From: G965222505 sp965222505
Lineage (GTDB): Bacteria > Bacteroidota > Rhodothermia > Rhodothermales > DATKEJ01
Direction of reading: 5' to 3'
Assembly (NCBI GenBank): GCA_965222505.1
Contig: OZ244956.1
Span: forward strand, 4,030,001-4,094,000
Length of the DNA: 64,000 nt
Shown: piece after piece, positions 27,504 to 35,816 of the stretch
Layout: each line of letters begins with the position of its first letter
How positions within the stretch are numbered: position 1 is the first letter of the stretch
The notes under the pieces: model-generated
What the model was told of the DNA's origin: nothing
The model's input: the letters and a program-made list of their open reading frames with translations, nothing else
Database searches by the model: none
Made by a program: the position numbers and the translations under genes

Positions 27504-29837
27504 TCAACGATCCACTTTCAACTTTAGATAGGATTGTTGTTGCAAGAGCGCTGGAGGAGGGGCGGGGAGTACCTGGATTAACGCCTCGGTGTATTTCAGG
27601 GCAGGTTGCCACTTTTCCTGTTGCATGTAGAAAATGGCGAGGGCGTTGAGGTAATCGGGCTGTTGTGGGGCGAGTTCATGGGCCTGGACCAGCAAGGGTT
27701 CGGCATCCGCATACTGTTTGAGGTGTTGATAGGCGAGCCCTGCGTTGTAATGCATGCGGGGATTGTCCGGGGCCAGCCGGGCGGCTTCACTCAGGATTTG
27801 CGCTGATTCAGGTAATCGGCCCTGGTCTTCGGCCAGGAGCAGGCCGAGGGTGTATTTTAGATCGGCTACCTCAGGTTGGAGGCGGACGGCGGTGCGCAAC
27901 GCTGCTTCACTCTCCGCGAACAGGCGTGTAGCTTCCTGTGTCTGACCGGCCTGAAGCGCAGCCATCCGGTTTCGGTTGAGGAGCATTGCCAGATTCACAT
28001 GGGCCGGGATGTAGGCACTATCCAGGCGGAGGGCGGTACGGTACGCCTTCAGGGCTTCGTTCGGGGCATTGAGTTGTTCTTTCAACAGCGCCCGGTTGAG
28101 GTGTGCGGCGGGCTGGTCGTTGTTGTTATCCAGGCTGGTTTCATACTCTGCAAGTGCCGCCCAGTACGGACGGGCACGGTCAGTGTCTCGGGTTCTAAAA
28201 TACCGCTCGGCTACACGGCTTAACAGGCGTGCGGCCTCAATACGTACCACACGGACGGAGTCGGAGAGGCGAGGAGCCAGGGCCTCGTAGAGGCGGTCGT
28301 CCGGTGCAGCATTCCACGACTGAACCGCAGCCATGCGCACCAAGGGCGCCGGGTCTGTCAGGGCAGCCCGAAGGGTTTGGTCAGCGAGCGGTGAGTCGTA
28401 CCGACCCAACAAGGCTACAGCTGAGGCTCTAGTGATGTCCGCAGCATCGGAACGGTGAATGAGGCTGGTGAGGAGGGAATCGGCCTGTGGAGCTTGCTGC
28501 TGACCGGCGGCCAGGATGCCGGTTACAGGGTCCTGTGTGGCACGGCCAGGGGCAAACCGCTGTGCAATCTGGGAAGCAGCCCAGGCGGATGTCTGGTCCG
28601 CGTGACAGCTCGTGCAGACATTGGGAATGCCGAGATCGGCCAGGTCAGGGCGGGGGATTTTGAAGCTATGGTCTCTCCGAGGGTCTATTTCCATGTAGGT
28701 TCGGGCCGGCATGTGGCAGTCTACGCAGGCGCTGCCTGGTCCATCGGGGTGGAAGTGGTGTATTAGGGCATCGAATGTAGCTGGGGCATGGCATTGCGTG
28801 CAGAGGGCATTCCCCGCAAATTTGACCTGTGCGGTATGTGGATTGTGGCAATCGGTACACCGCACGCCCACCTGGTGCATCTTGCTTTGCAGGAACGAGC
28901 CGTAGACGTATACCTCGTCTTTGATTTGACCATCTGGGAAGTACAGGTCTTCTTCCAATAAAGACGGTTGGAAATAATCCAAAAAAGACCGGCCCGGCTG
29001 AAAGCCAGGGGCGATTTCCCGGCGGCGCGAATGGCAAGGGGCACACGTGTCGATTTGGTGTTGGTTGTGCAGGGTGTCGCTCCGGGGTACGGTAAGGCCC
29101 AGGTTGGTGGTTGCGCTGCGGTTGCTTTCCGGTTGCCGGGCCCATTGTACGTGGGCTTCGCCAGGACCGTGGCAGGCCTCGCAATTGACATCCACATCAG
29201 AATATGAGGTCGTGTAAGTATTGGAGGCCAGATCAAAGTTGCGTTGGAGGTCTGTGGAGTGGCATGCCGCGCACATGTAATTCCAATTCATCCCCGCACC
29301 GGTCCAGTGCAGGAAATCCTCCGGTGGGGCATCTTCGTCCGGAAACAGCGCAAACCATCGGTTTTGGCGGGTATCCCAGGCTGTGGTCAGGGCTTGCAGG
29401 CGGCCATCCGGAAAGGCAATCAGGTATTGCTGGAGCGGGTCTACCCCAAACGTGTAGCGCACCTGAAACACCTCGGTTTGGCCCGTCGGCCCCTGCGTTT
29501 CCACCCAATAGGTCGAATCCTGTCGGAAAAAACGGGTCGAGACCCCCTTGTGCCGGAAGGTGACATTTTCAAAATCGCCGAGCACGTTTGCCAGTGTGGC
29601 AGGAGCCATCGCCCGGTCGTGATCCGAGCCGGTCCATTCCTGCACGTGTTCCGCATGGCACTCGGCACACACCATGCCTGTCACATAGGCGGCAGGGGGG
29701 ACTGCGGCAGGAACTGACGGTTCACCGCAGGCAGCCATAAAGACAAGGGAAAGGAAAAGAGCGACGTGCCACGTGCGATGTGCGACGTTTGGGAATATAT
29801 TAATACGGGGGTACAAAATGGAGGAAAATGTATGCAC
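27504..29837 (-). CDS. Octaheme cytochrome c lipoprotein with HEAT and TPR repeats
   Basis: About 770 residues. Eight CxxCH haem sites occur in the first half: CAECH, CAACH, CEACH, CAPCH, CTDCH, CTQCH, CVDCH, CTSCH. HEAT-like repeats follow (DPAPLVRMAAVQSW, DSVRVVRIEAARLL) and then about six TPR units. The N-terminus has a lipoprotein signal ending FMAAC. The start is uncertain: GTG at 29837 or TTG at 29816, with no good ATG; the open frame further upstream belongs to a different, frameshifted gene. A heptamer array (29761-29788) lies inside the signal-peptide codons. Related proteins are periplasmic and often annotated cytochrome c554-like, but the reaction here is unknown. Confidence 0.85.
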   Translation of the reverse strand: MHTFSSILYPRINIFPNVAHRTWHVALFLSLVFMAACGEPSVPAAVPPAAYVTGMVCAECHAEHVQEWTGSDHDRAMAPATLANVLGDFENVTFRHKGVSTRFFRQDSTYWVETQGPTGQTEVFQVRYTFGVDPLQQYLIAFPDGRLQALTTAWDTRQNRWFALFPDEDAPPEDFLHWTGAGMNWNYMCAACHSTDLQRNFDLASNTYTTSYSDVDVNCEACHGPGEAHVQWARQPESNRSATTNLGLTVPRSDTLHNQHQIDTCAPCHSRRREIAPGFQPGRSFLDYFQPSLLEEDLYFPDGQIKDEVYVYGSFLQSKMHQVGVRCTDCHNPHTAQVKFAGNALCTQCHAPATFDALIHHFHPDGPGSACVDCHMPARTYMEIDPRRDHSFKIPRPDLADLGIPNVCTSCHADQTSAWAASQIAQRFAPGRATQDPVTGILAAGQQQAPQADSLLTSLIHRSDAADITRASAVALLGRYDSPLADQTLRAALTDPAPLVRMAAVQSWNAAPDDRLYEALAPRLSDSVRVVRIEAARLLSRVAERYFRTRDTDRARPYWAALAEYETSLDNNNDQPAAHLNRALLKEQLNAPNEALKAYRTALRLDSAYIPAHVNLAMLLNRNRMAALQAGQTQEATRLFAESEAALRTAVRLQPEVADLKYTLGLLLAEDQGRLPESAQILSEAARLAPDNPRMHYNAGLAYQHLKQYADAEPLLVQAHELAPQQPDYLNALAIFYMQQEKWQPALKYTEALIQVLPAPPPALLQQQSYLKLKVDR
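29761..29788. repeat. Heptamer array GCGACGT/GCCACGT/GCGATGT/GCGACGT
   Basis: Four in-phase 7-base words overlapping the first codons of the octaheme gene on the other strand. Here the repeat appears to be translated as part of the lipoprotein signal. Confidence 0.6.
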
Positions 29838-29935
29838 GACGCCAAAGCATCTGGGCAGAAGCCGATGCTGACCTGAAGGATTGGGAAGAAGTGCGTCGGT
29901 ATACGTCGTCCCAGGCTGAGTTCGGAAACTCAGCG

Positions 29936-30113
29936 CTAAGACGCACGGATCTTGTTCCGCAGGCGTACTGCTGCCACCAACATCAACAGGCCGATGGCGA
30001 GCAAGGCCCATTGGGTGCCGCTGTTTTGCCCGATATAGGCGTAGACCATCACCAGAACGCCCAGGATAAAGAAGATCATCGCAATCCAGGATTGCTTTTT
30101 TCGAGAAACCATC
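29936..30113 (-). pseudogene. Small two-helix membrane protein broken by a +1 frameshift
   Basis: From the ATG at 30113 the frame reads MVSRKKQSWIAMIFFILG, then leaves the natural frame at a run of four C/G bases (30060-30063). Skipping one base restores VLVMVYAYIGQ, NSGTQWALLAIGLLMLVAA and VRLRNKIRAS followed by TAG at 29936-29938. The restored 58-residue protein has two transmembrane helices, a basic start and a basic end, and looks like a real small membrane protein. It is either a pseudogene or a base-count error. I do not recognise the family. Confidence 0.6.
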
Positions 30114-30135
30114 TGATTCGCAGTTCGCGTATCAC

Positions 30136-30173
30136 AAAAAAAGGGCTACACGGTGTTTGTGCAGCCCTTTTTT
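30136..30173 (-). terminator. Rho-independent terminator after the AP2-like gene
   Basis: GGGCTGCACA and its complement TGTAGCCC form the stem and a long T-run follows on the minus strand. A-run and T-run lie on both sides, so it could work in both directions. It begins 8 bases after the stop of the gene at 30181. Confidence 0.75.
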
Positions 30174-30180
30174 GAGGATG

Positions 30181-30738
30181 TTAGGCCAGGGCGGCTTCTG
30201 CCTCGGAGGGCAGGGCCGTATCCATTTTTTCCCCCAATGCTTCGGCAAGGGGTTTGTAGGCCGTATTGTAGAGTTCCAGTGCCGTCTTTTGCACTTTCTG
30301 ACGGTCTGCGGTTTCTTTCGCACTTTCGTAGCGGCTACGTGAAATTTCCACGCATGCTTTCCAGAGTGCGCCGCGTAGACCCCATTTCCGGACGGAGTAG
30401 CGTCGGCCAATGTGACGATGGTTTTGCTGGACTGAAACTTGAAGATGAGGAAGTTTCCCCTTTCGGCCTTGCGTGAAGAGCAGTGACAAACCGGTGACCC
30501 CGGTTTTCGTGCCCTTGTTGCGAGATTCCGTCTTGAGTTGGGGTTTCCTCGGGGCTTTTTCCAGCAGTTCATCGCGCCATACAATCGCTGCTTTTAAAGC
30601 CTTCTTCTTGCCTTCCCATACGCCGTCCGAAAACAGCTTGCTATGGGTAAAGCCGCGCCGACGTATACGCACCCACCAGCCGTGGGTAGCTCCATAGTCG
30701 AGGCGCGTGATGTGGTGGTACTCTTTTTTTTGCGCCAT
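30181..30738 (-). CDS. Protein with two AP2/ERF-like DNA-binding domains
   Basis: 185 residues from the ATG at 30738, preceded by AAAGG. Residues 9-60 (ITRLDYGATHGWWVRIRRRG, SKLFSD, GGK-like GKKKALKAAIVWRDEL) and residues 78-138 (KTGVTGLSLL, HLQVSVQQNHRHIGRRYSVR, KWGLRGALWKACVE) both look like the bacterial AP2-type fold: three beta strands then a helix. A basic and acidic helical tail follows. It probably binds DNA, but no endonuclease or integrase domain is attached, unlike the homing-type AP2 proteins. It is a solitary gene ended by its own terminator. Confidence 0.6.
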   Translation of the reverse strand: MAQKKEYHHITRLDYGATHGWWVRIRRRGFTHSKLFSDGVWEGKKKALKAAIVWRDELLEKAPRKPQLKTESRNKGTKTGVTGLSLLFTQGRKGKLPHLQVSVQQNHRHIGRRYSVRKWGLRGALWKACVEISRSRYESAKETADRQKVQKTALELYNTAYKPLAEALGEKMDTALPSEAEAALA

Positions 30739-31191
30739 ACCTTTATTAAGAATTGGGTTTAAGTTGTTGTAAATCATAGTGCTGTACATCCAGTACATAT
30801 GTTGTGGTGGTACACTATAACCCGTTACCTGGTAGCGTAAAGCAGGAAACAAATGGTTGTAGGTGCAGCGGATGTAGCACACTATAAACACCCTAACATA
30901 GCATATTAGTAAGAGCATATCAAGGGTTAGGGGATCGGTGTTAGCAAGATATTTGCAATCGAATGAGCGATGTTTGTGCTTTTAACCACTGCCTATCTGA
31001 AACCCGGATTCACGCGTTGATGCACAATGCGAGGCTTGTTAACATATTGCACAAAAACAGGGGGAATGGGGGCCATAGCAATTAAAGGAAGGGGGTAAAT
31101 GCCCGGCAAGCTTCGGTTACCAAGGTACTGCTTGTTATATTGCGCCACCACCACCAAATCCAGTTCGTTTTTTACACCCTGTCATTGCCTC
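30739..31191. other. Divergent intergenic region, AT-rich
   Basis: 453 bases between the AP2-like gene and the BNR-repeat gene. Apart from the candidate minus-strand promoter (30814-30841) and a small TGTAC/GTACA repeat near 30785, I see no gene or repeat. Confidence 0.5.
30814..30841 (-). promoter_or_regulatory. Candidate promoter of the AP2-like gene
   Basis: On the minus strand TTTACG, 16 bases, TATAGT, about 75 bases before the ATG at 30738. Confidence 0.3.
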
Positions 31192-34100
31192 ATGAAAAGT
31201 CCTGCCCAACTTTTTACCCTTTTCTGTATTGCTTTATTTCTGATTAACCCATCCGAAGTGCAGGCCCAAGAAACAGAACCTGTCTATGATCCGGCCCTGT
31301 ATCAAGCACTTGCCTGGCGTAACATAGGACCATATCGGGGCGGACGCTCCACGGCCGTAGCCGGGGTCTCTCAGCATCCCTATACCTTTTATATGGGTAC
31401 CACCGGTGGAGGACTTTGGAAAACCGAAGATGCCGGTCTGACTTGGAAGAACATTTCGGACGGGTTTTTCAAAACCGGCTCGGTTGGTGCTATCGCTGTG
31501 GCACCTTCCGATCCCAACGTTGTTTACGTCGGGATGGGTGAAGCCCCTGTGCGCGGGGTCATGACCACCCACGGCGATGGGGTCTATAAATCCACCGATG
31601 CCGGGCGTACCTGGGCGCACCTCGGGCTCGAAAAAACCCGGCACATCTCCGCCATTCGTGTACATTCCCAAAACCCGGATGTGGTCTTCATTGGGGCACA
31701 GGGGCTTCTATGGGGCCCGAATCCTGAACGCGGGGTATACCGATCCACCAACGGTGGGGCCGACTGGGATTTGGTGCACCATGTGGATGAGCGCACCGGG
31801 GTAAGTGATCTTAGCATGGACCCCACCAACCCGCGCATCCTGTACGCCGGGTATTGGGAACACCAACGGACGCCGTGGACCGTCATCAGCGGTGGACCCG
31901 GTAGCGGCATCTATACCTCAACCAACGGGGGGGATACCTGGGCCGAAATCACCGAGGGACTGCCTGATCTGATGGGGAAAATCGGGGTGGCGGTTTCGCC
32001 TGCCCAGCCGGATCGGATCTGGGCGCTGATCGAAGCGGAAGAAGGCGGGCTGTTTCGCTCCGACGATGCCGGGAAATCCTGGAAACGGGTCAATAAGGCC
32101 CGGGTCCTTCGGGCACGGGCCTGGTATTACACTCACATCACCGCCGACCCAGTCGATCCCCATACCGTCTACGTGATGAATGCACCCCTGCTCCGGTCTA
32201 TCGACGGTGGAGCCACCTTTAAGCCGGTACCCACCCCTCACGGAGACAATCATGCGATCTGGATCAATCCGGACAACAACCAGATCATGATCAACGCCAA
32301 TGATGGCGGGGCCAACGTCTCCACTAACGGCGGGGCCACGTGGTCTACCCAGGCCAACCAACCCACAGCGCAATTCTACCGGGTCATCACGGACCGGCAA
32401 TTTCCCTATCGGGTATACGGGGGGCAGCAGGACAATTCCTCGGTCAGTATTGCCAGCCGAAGCAACGGTAGCGGTATTGGCCGGGCCGATTGGTACCCGG
32501 TGGGGGGATGCGAAAGCGCATTCCCGGCCTTTGATCCGGACAACCCTGTGCTGGTTTATGCCGGTTGCTACCAGGGCCAAATCTCGGAGTACAACCATGC
32601 CACGCGGCAATCCCGCGCCATCATGGCCTATCCGTACCTGGGCCTGAGCCTGGATGCCAAAGATGTGAAGTACCGCTTTAACTGGAATGCGCCCATTCTG
32701 GCCTCGAAACACGATCCCTCCATCATCTACCATGCAGGCAATGTGCTGTTCAAGACCACGGATCGGGGGCATGCCTGGCAGCCCATCAGCCCGGATCTCA
32801 CCCGAAACGAAATCGAAAAACAGGGACCTGGTGGACGGCCCATCACGAATGAAGCAGCTGGTGCAGAGGTATACAATACCATCCTCTACGTGGCCGAATC
32901 GCCCCATGCAGCCGGTACCCTGTGGGTTGGCACAGACGACGGGTTGGTACATCTTACACAGGATGAAGGGGAGACCTGGATTAACATCACACCACCCGGC
33001 ATCGGAGAGGTAATGATCAACGCGATTGATGCCTCGGCCCATGATCCGGCAACCGCCTACCTGGCCGTGACGGGTTACAAATCCGGCGACTTCGCCCCCC
33101 ACATATTCAAAACGACCGACTTTGGAGAAACCTGGACCAAATTGATCAACGGGCTCCCCGATGAGGCCTATGTGCGTGTGGTGCGAGAAGATCCCGTGCG
33201 GCAAGGCTTGCTGTACGCTGGAACCGAAGCCGGGCTGTTTATCTCATTTAACGGTGGGGCCGTGTGGCAACCCTTCCAGAACGACCTGCCCCTGGTACCC
33301 ATTACCGACCTGATCGTCCATGAAGACGACCTTGTTGCAGCTACACATGGCCGTTCGTTCTGGATTTTGGACGATCTTGCCGCGGTTCGTCAACTTACAG
33401 ATGCCATCGCCCAAGCCCCTGCACACCTCTTTGCCCCAGGCGTGACGTACTGGATGAATGGAGGAGGACGCGGCGGTGCCCATCAAGGGAAAAATCCGCC
33501 CAATGGGGTTACCCTGTATTACACCCTGGCCGAACCTGACTCGGCGACAGTTGTGCAACTCGACATGCTGGATGCTACGGGTACCCTTATACGGAGCGTA
33601 CGCAGTGATGCCAAAGTCACACCACCCCGGCCCGGTGGTCCGCCGCCTGCACCTAAGGTCACCGTAGAGCAGGGCATGAACCGCTTTGTGTGGGATATGC
33701 ATCATACGCCAATCACAGCCGTACCTGAACTGTTTACGTATGGCAGTCTGGCTGGCCGCCATGTTATGCCGGGGACCTACCAGGCCCGATTGATCGTGGG
33801 TGCGGATACCGTGGCGCAGGCGTTTGAAATACGGCTTGATCCTCGCCTGGAACGCACGCCCGAAGACCTCCTGGAACAGGCCGATCTCCTGGCCCAGGTT
33901 CAAGGCCGAGCCGAGGAGATTCACAAAGCCGTCAATACGATGCGCAGTGTGGGCCAACAGGTGAAAGCCCTGTTGAAAAAAGCCGATGGACACGAAGGGG
34001 CTGATACCCTGGCTACCGTCGGAAAGGCCCTCCTCAAAGACATGGACACCTGGGAATCCGAGTTGGTACAGGTCCGGCAGGAGACGTTTCAGGATGTCAT

Positions 34101-34329
34101 CAACTTCCCCAACAAGCTGAATGCCCAGTACATCTATATGCTCAGTGCTGCGGCTGGGGCGGCCTCGCCGGTAACTGCCGGGACCCGTGCCCGTCTCGCC
34201 GACCTGGATGCCCAATGGGCCGTCCACAAGGCCGAGATGGAACGTATGTTACAGGAAGTCGTACCGGCTTTCGACGCATTGTACCAGGCCCAGCGCATTC
34301 CTGCCATCACGATTCCTGAGAACGAATAA
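31192..34329 (+). CDS. Exported BNR/sortilin-like beta-propeller protein
   Basis: 1045 residues from the ATG at 31192 with signal peptide (SPAQLFTLFCIALFLINPSE, cleaved near VQAQ). About ten Asp-box/BNR motifs of the S-x-D-x-G-x-T-W type are spread over the first 700 residues: TEDAGLTW, STDAGRTW, STNGGADW, STNGGDTW, SDDAGKSW, STNGGATW, TTDRGHAW, TQDEGETW, TTDFGETW, SFNGGAVW. A C-terminal segment (about 780-1040) has a beta domain and a helical bundle. This is the VPS10/sortilin-type propeller family widespread in Rhodothermota and Bacteroidota; it is often annotated glycosyl hydrolase, but I see no sialidase active site, so a binding or peptidase-associated role is as likely. Confidence 0.85.
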   Translation: MKSPAQLFTLFCIALFLINPSEVQAQETEPVYDPALYQALAWRNIGPYRGGRSTAVAGVSQHPYTFYMGTTGGGLWKTEDAGLTWKNISDGFFKTGSVGAIAVAPSDPNVVYVGMGEAPVRGVMTTHGDGVYKSTDAGRTWAHLGLEKTRHISAIRVHSQNPDVVFIGAQGLLWGPNPERGVYRSTNGGADWDLVHHVDERTGVSDLSMDPTNPRILYAGYWEHQRTPWTVISGGPGSGIYTSTNGGDTWAEITEGLPDLMGKIGVAVSPAQPDRIWALIEAEEGGLFRSDDAGKSWKRVNKARVLRARAWYYTHITADPVDPHTVYVMNAPLLRSIDGGATFKPVPTPHGDNHAIWINPDNNQIMINANDGGANVSTNGGATWSTQANQPTAQFYRVITDRQFPYRVYGGQQDNSSVSIASRSNGSGIGRADWYPVGGCESAFPAFDPDNPVLVYAGCYQGQISEYNHATRQSRAIMAYPYLGLSLDAKDVKYRFNWNAPILASKHDPSIIYHAGNVLFKTTDRGHAWQPISPDLTRNEIEKQGPGGRPITNEAAGAEVYNTILYVAESPHAAGTLWVGTDDGLVHLTQDEGETWINITPPGIGEVMINAIDASAHDPATAYLAVTGYKSGDFAPHIFKTTDFGETWTKLINGLPDEAYVRVVREDPVRQGLLYAGTEAGLFISFNGGAVWQPFQNDLPLVPITDLIVHEDDLVAATHGRSFWILDDLAAVRQLTDAIAQAPAHLFAPGVTYWMNGGGRGGAHQGKNPPNGVTLYYTLAEPDSATVVQLDMLDATGTLIRSVRSDAKVTPPRPGGPPPAPKVTVEQGMNRFVWDMHHTPITAVPELFTYGSLAGRHVMPGTYQARLIVGADTVAQAFEIRLDPRLERTPEDLLEQADLLAQVQGRAEEIHKAVNTMRSVGQQVKALLKKADGHEGADTLATVGKALLKDMDTWESELVQVRQETFQDVINFPNKLNAQYIYMLSAAAGAASPVTAGTRARLADLDAQWAVHKAEMERMLQEVVPAFDALYQAQRIPAITIPENE

Positions 34330-34336
34330 GCAACCT

Positions 34337-35686
34337 TTGGAACCCCTGACTGAGACCACTTGGCATCCCGCATCATGGCACCGCCGGGAGGCCCTTCAAC
34401 AACCCATTTATGCCGATCAGCAGGCCCTGCATGATGCGGTAACCCGGCTCGCCAAACTCCCGCCGCTGGTAACCAGTTGGGAAATCGAACAACTCAAACA
34501 CGATTTGGCCGAGGTGGCAAAAGGCAATCGGTTTATGCTTCAAGGAGGGGATTGCTCGGAAAGCTTCGACGATTGCGAACCCCACATCATTGCCAGCAAG
34601 CTGAAAATCTTGCTGCAAATGAGCCTGGTGCTATTGTACGGTTCCCAAAAACGCATCGTTCGGGTCGGGCGCTTTGCCGGGCAATACGCCAAACCACGCT
34701 CGGCCAATCTGGAGACCCGAGGTGCGCTTACCCTGCCCGCGTACCGGGGGGATCTGATCAACCGTAACGGTTTTACCGAAGGGGACCGTGAACCCAACCC
34801 GGAATTGCTCCTGCGTGGATATGAGCGGGCTGCCCTCACGCTCAATTTCATCCGGGCACTCGTTGACGGTGGATTTGCCGACTTACACCACCCGGATCAA
34901 TGGGATCTCGACTTTGTCGTACATGCCCCACAGAGTGATGAGTACCATAAGATACTGGATGCCATCAAGACGGCCATCCAGTTTATGGAGGCGGTTACTG
35001 GTGCTACGGTAGATACCCTCAACCGCGTCGATTTTTATACCAGTCACGAAGGGCTTCATCTGAACTATGAAGAAGCCCAGACGCGGCAAGTTCCACGCCG
35101 GACCGGTTGGTATAACCTCAGTACCCATTTCCCCTGGATCGGGGAACGCACCCGGAATCTGGACGGTGCCCATATTGAATATTTCAAGGGCATTGCCAAT
35201 CCCATTGGCGTTAAAATCGGCCCGACCATCACACCTGATGAACTCCTCCGTCTCATCGGAGTCCTGAATCCCCATGACGAACCCGGCCGGCTTACGCTGA
35301 TCCACCGGATGGGGGTTGCTCATATTGAAGATCGGTTGGAGCCCCTGATCGCCGCTGTTGAGCGCAGCGGCCGGACCGTCCTGTGGTCCTGTGATCCCAT
35401 GCATGGCAATACCGAACGCACCCCATTGGGGTATAAAACACGCCGTTTCGAAAACATTCTTGAAGAACTTGAACAGGCCTTCGCTGTGCATCAGCGTATG
35501 GGTACTTGGCTGGGTGGGGTACACATCGAGTTGACGGGCGAAAACGTCACGGAATGTGTGGGTGGGGCACGTGGCCTGAGCGAAGCCGATCTGGGTCGGG
35601 ATTACCGGAGCCAGGTTGATCCCCGGCTGAACTATGAACAAGCCCTCGAACTGGCCCTGCTGATCGCCAATAAAATCTCTGGATAG
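34337..35686 (+). CDS. Class II 3-deoxy-7-phosphoheptulonate (DAHP) synthase
   Basis: About 449 residues. It joins phosphoenolpyruvate and erythrose 4-phosphate at the first step of the shikimate pathway. The plant/mycobacterial class II type is clear: QGGDCSESFDDC, RVGRFAGQYAKPRS, YRGDLINRNGF, TSHEGLHLNYEEAQTR, GIANPIGVKIGP, WSCDPMHGNT and the late GGVHIELTGENVTEC. Cys, His, Glu and Asp metal ligands lie within these blocks. No ATG fits; the TTG at 34337, 7 bases after the stop of the previous gene, gives the usual length. Its pairing with the propeller gene is probably accidental read-through. Confidence 0.93.
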   Translation: MEPLTETTWHPASWHRREALQQPIYADQQALHDAVTRLAKLPPLVTSWEIEQLKHDLAEVAKGNRFMLQGGDCSESFDDCEPHIIASKLKILLQMSLVLLYGSQKRIVRVGRFAGQYAKPRSANLETRGALTLPAYRGDLINRNGFTEGDREPNPELLLRGYERAALTLNFIRALVDGGFADLHHPDQWDLDFVVHAPQSDEYHKILDAIKTAIQFMEAVTGATVDTLNRVDFYTSHEGLHLNYEEAQTRQVPRRTGWYNLSTHFPWIGERTRNLDGAHIEYFKGIANPIGVKIGPTITPDELLRLIGVLNPHDEPGRLTLIHRMGVAHIEDRLEPLIAAVERSGRTVLWSCDPMHGNTERTPLGYKTRRFENILEELEQAFAVHQRMGTWLGGVHIELTGENVTECVGGARGLSEADLGRDYRSQVDPRLNYEQALELALLIANKISG

Positions 35687-35816
35687 GAAGCACGGAGATA
35701 AGAAAGAATGGTCTAGCTTTAAGATGAGGTTGCCCTGGGTCAAACGCCAGGGTTGCAGGGTTGGGGTTTGGGTGCTACTTTGGAGAGGTTCTGCCTCCTC
35801 ATTTAACCGCCTGGCC

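Noticed and set aside
29850..30011. N-terminal extension of the octaheme protein starting MGLARHRPVD
   Set aside because: This segment is the shifted reading of the small two-helix membrane protein; the lipoprotein signal starts later.
31918..33204. Minus-strand open frame opposite the BNR-repeat gene
   Set aside because: Shadow of repeated Asp-box codons; no recognisable fold.
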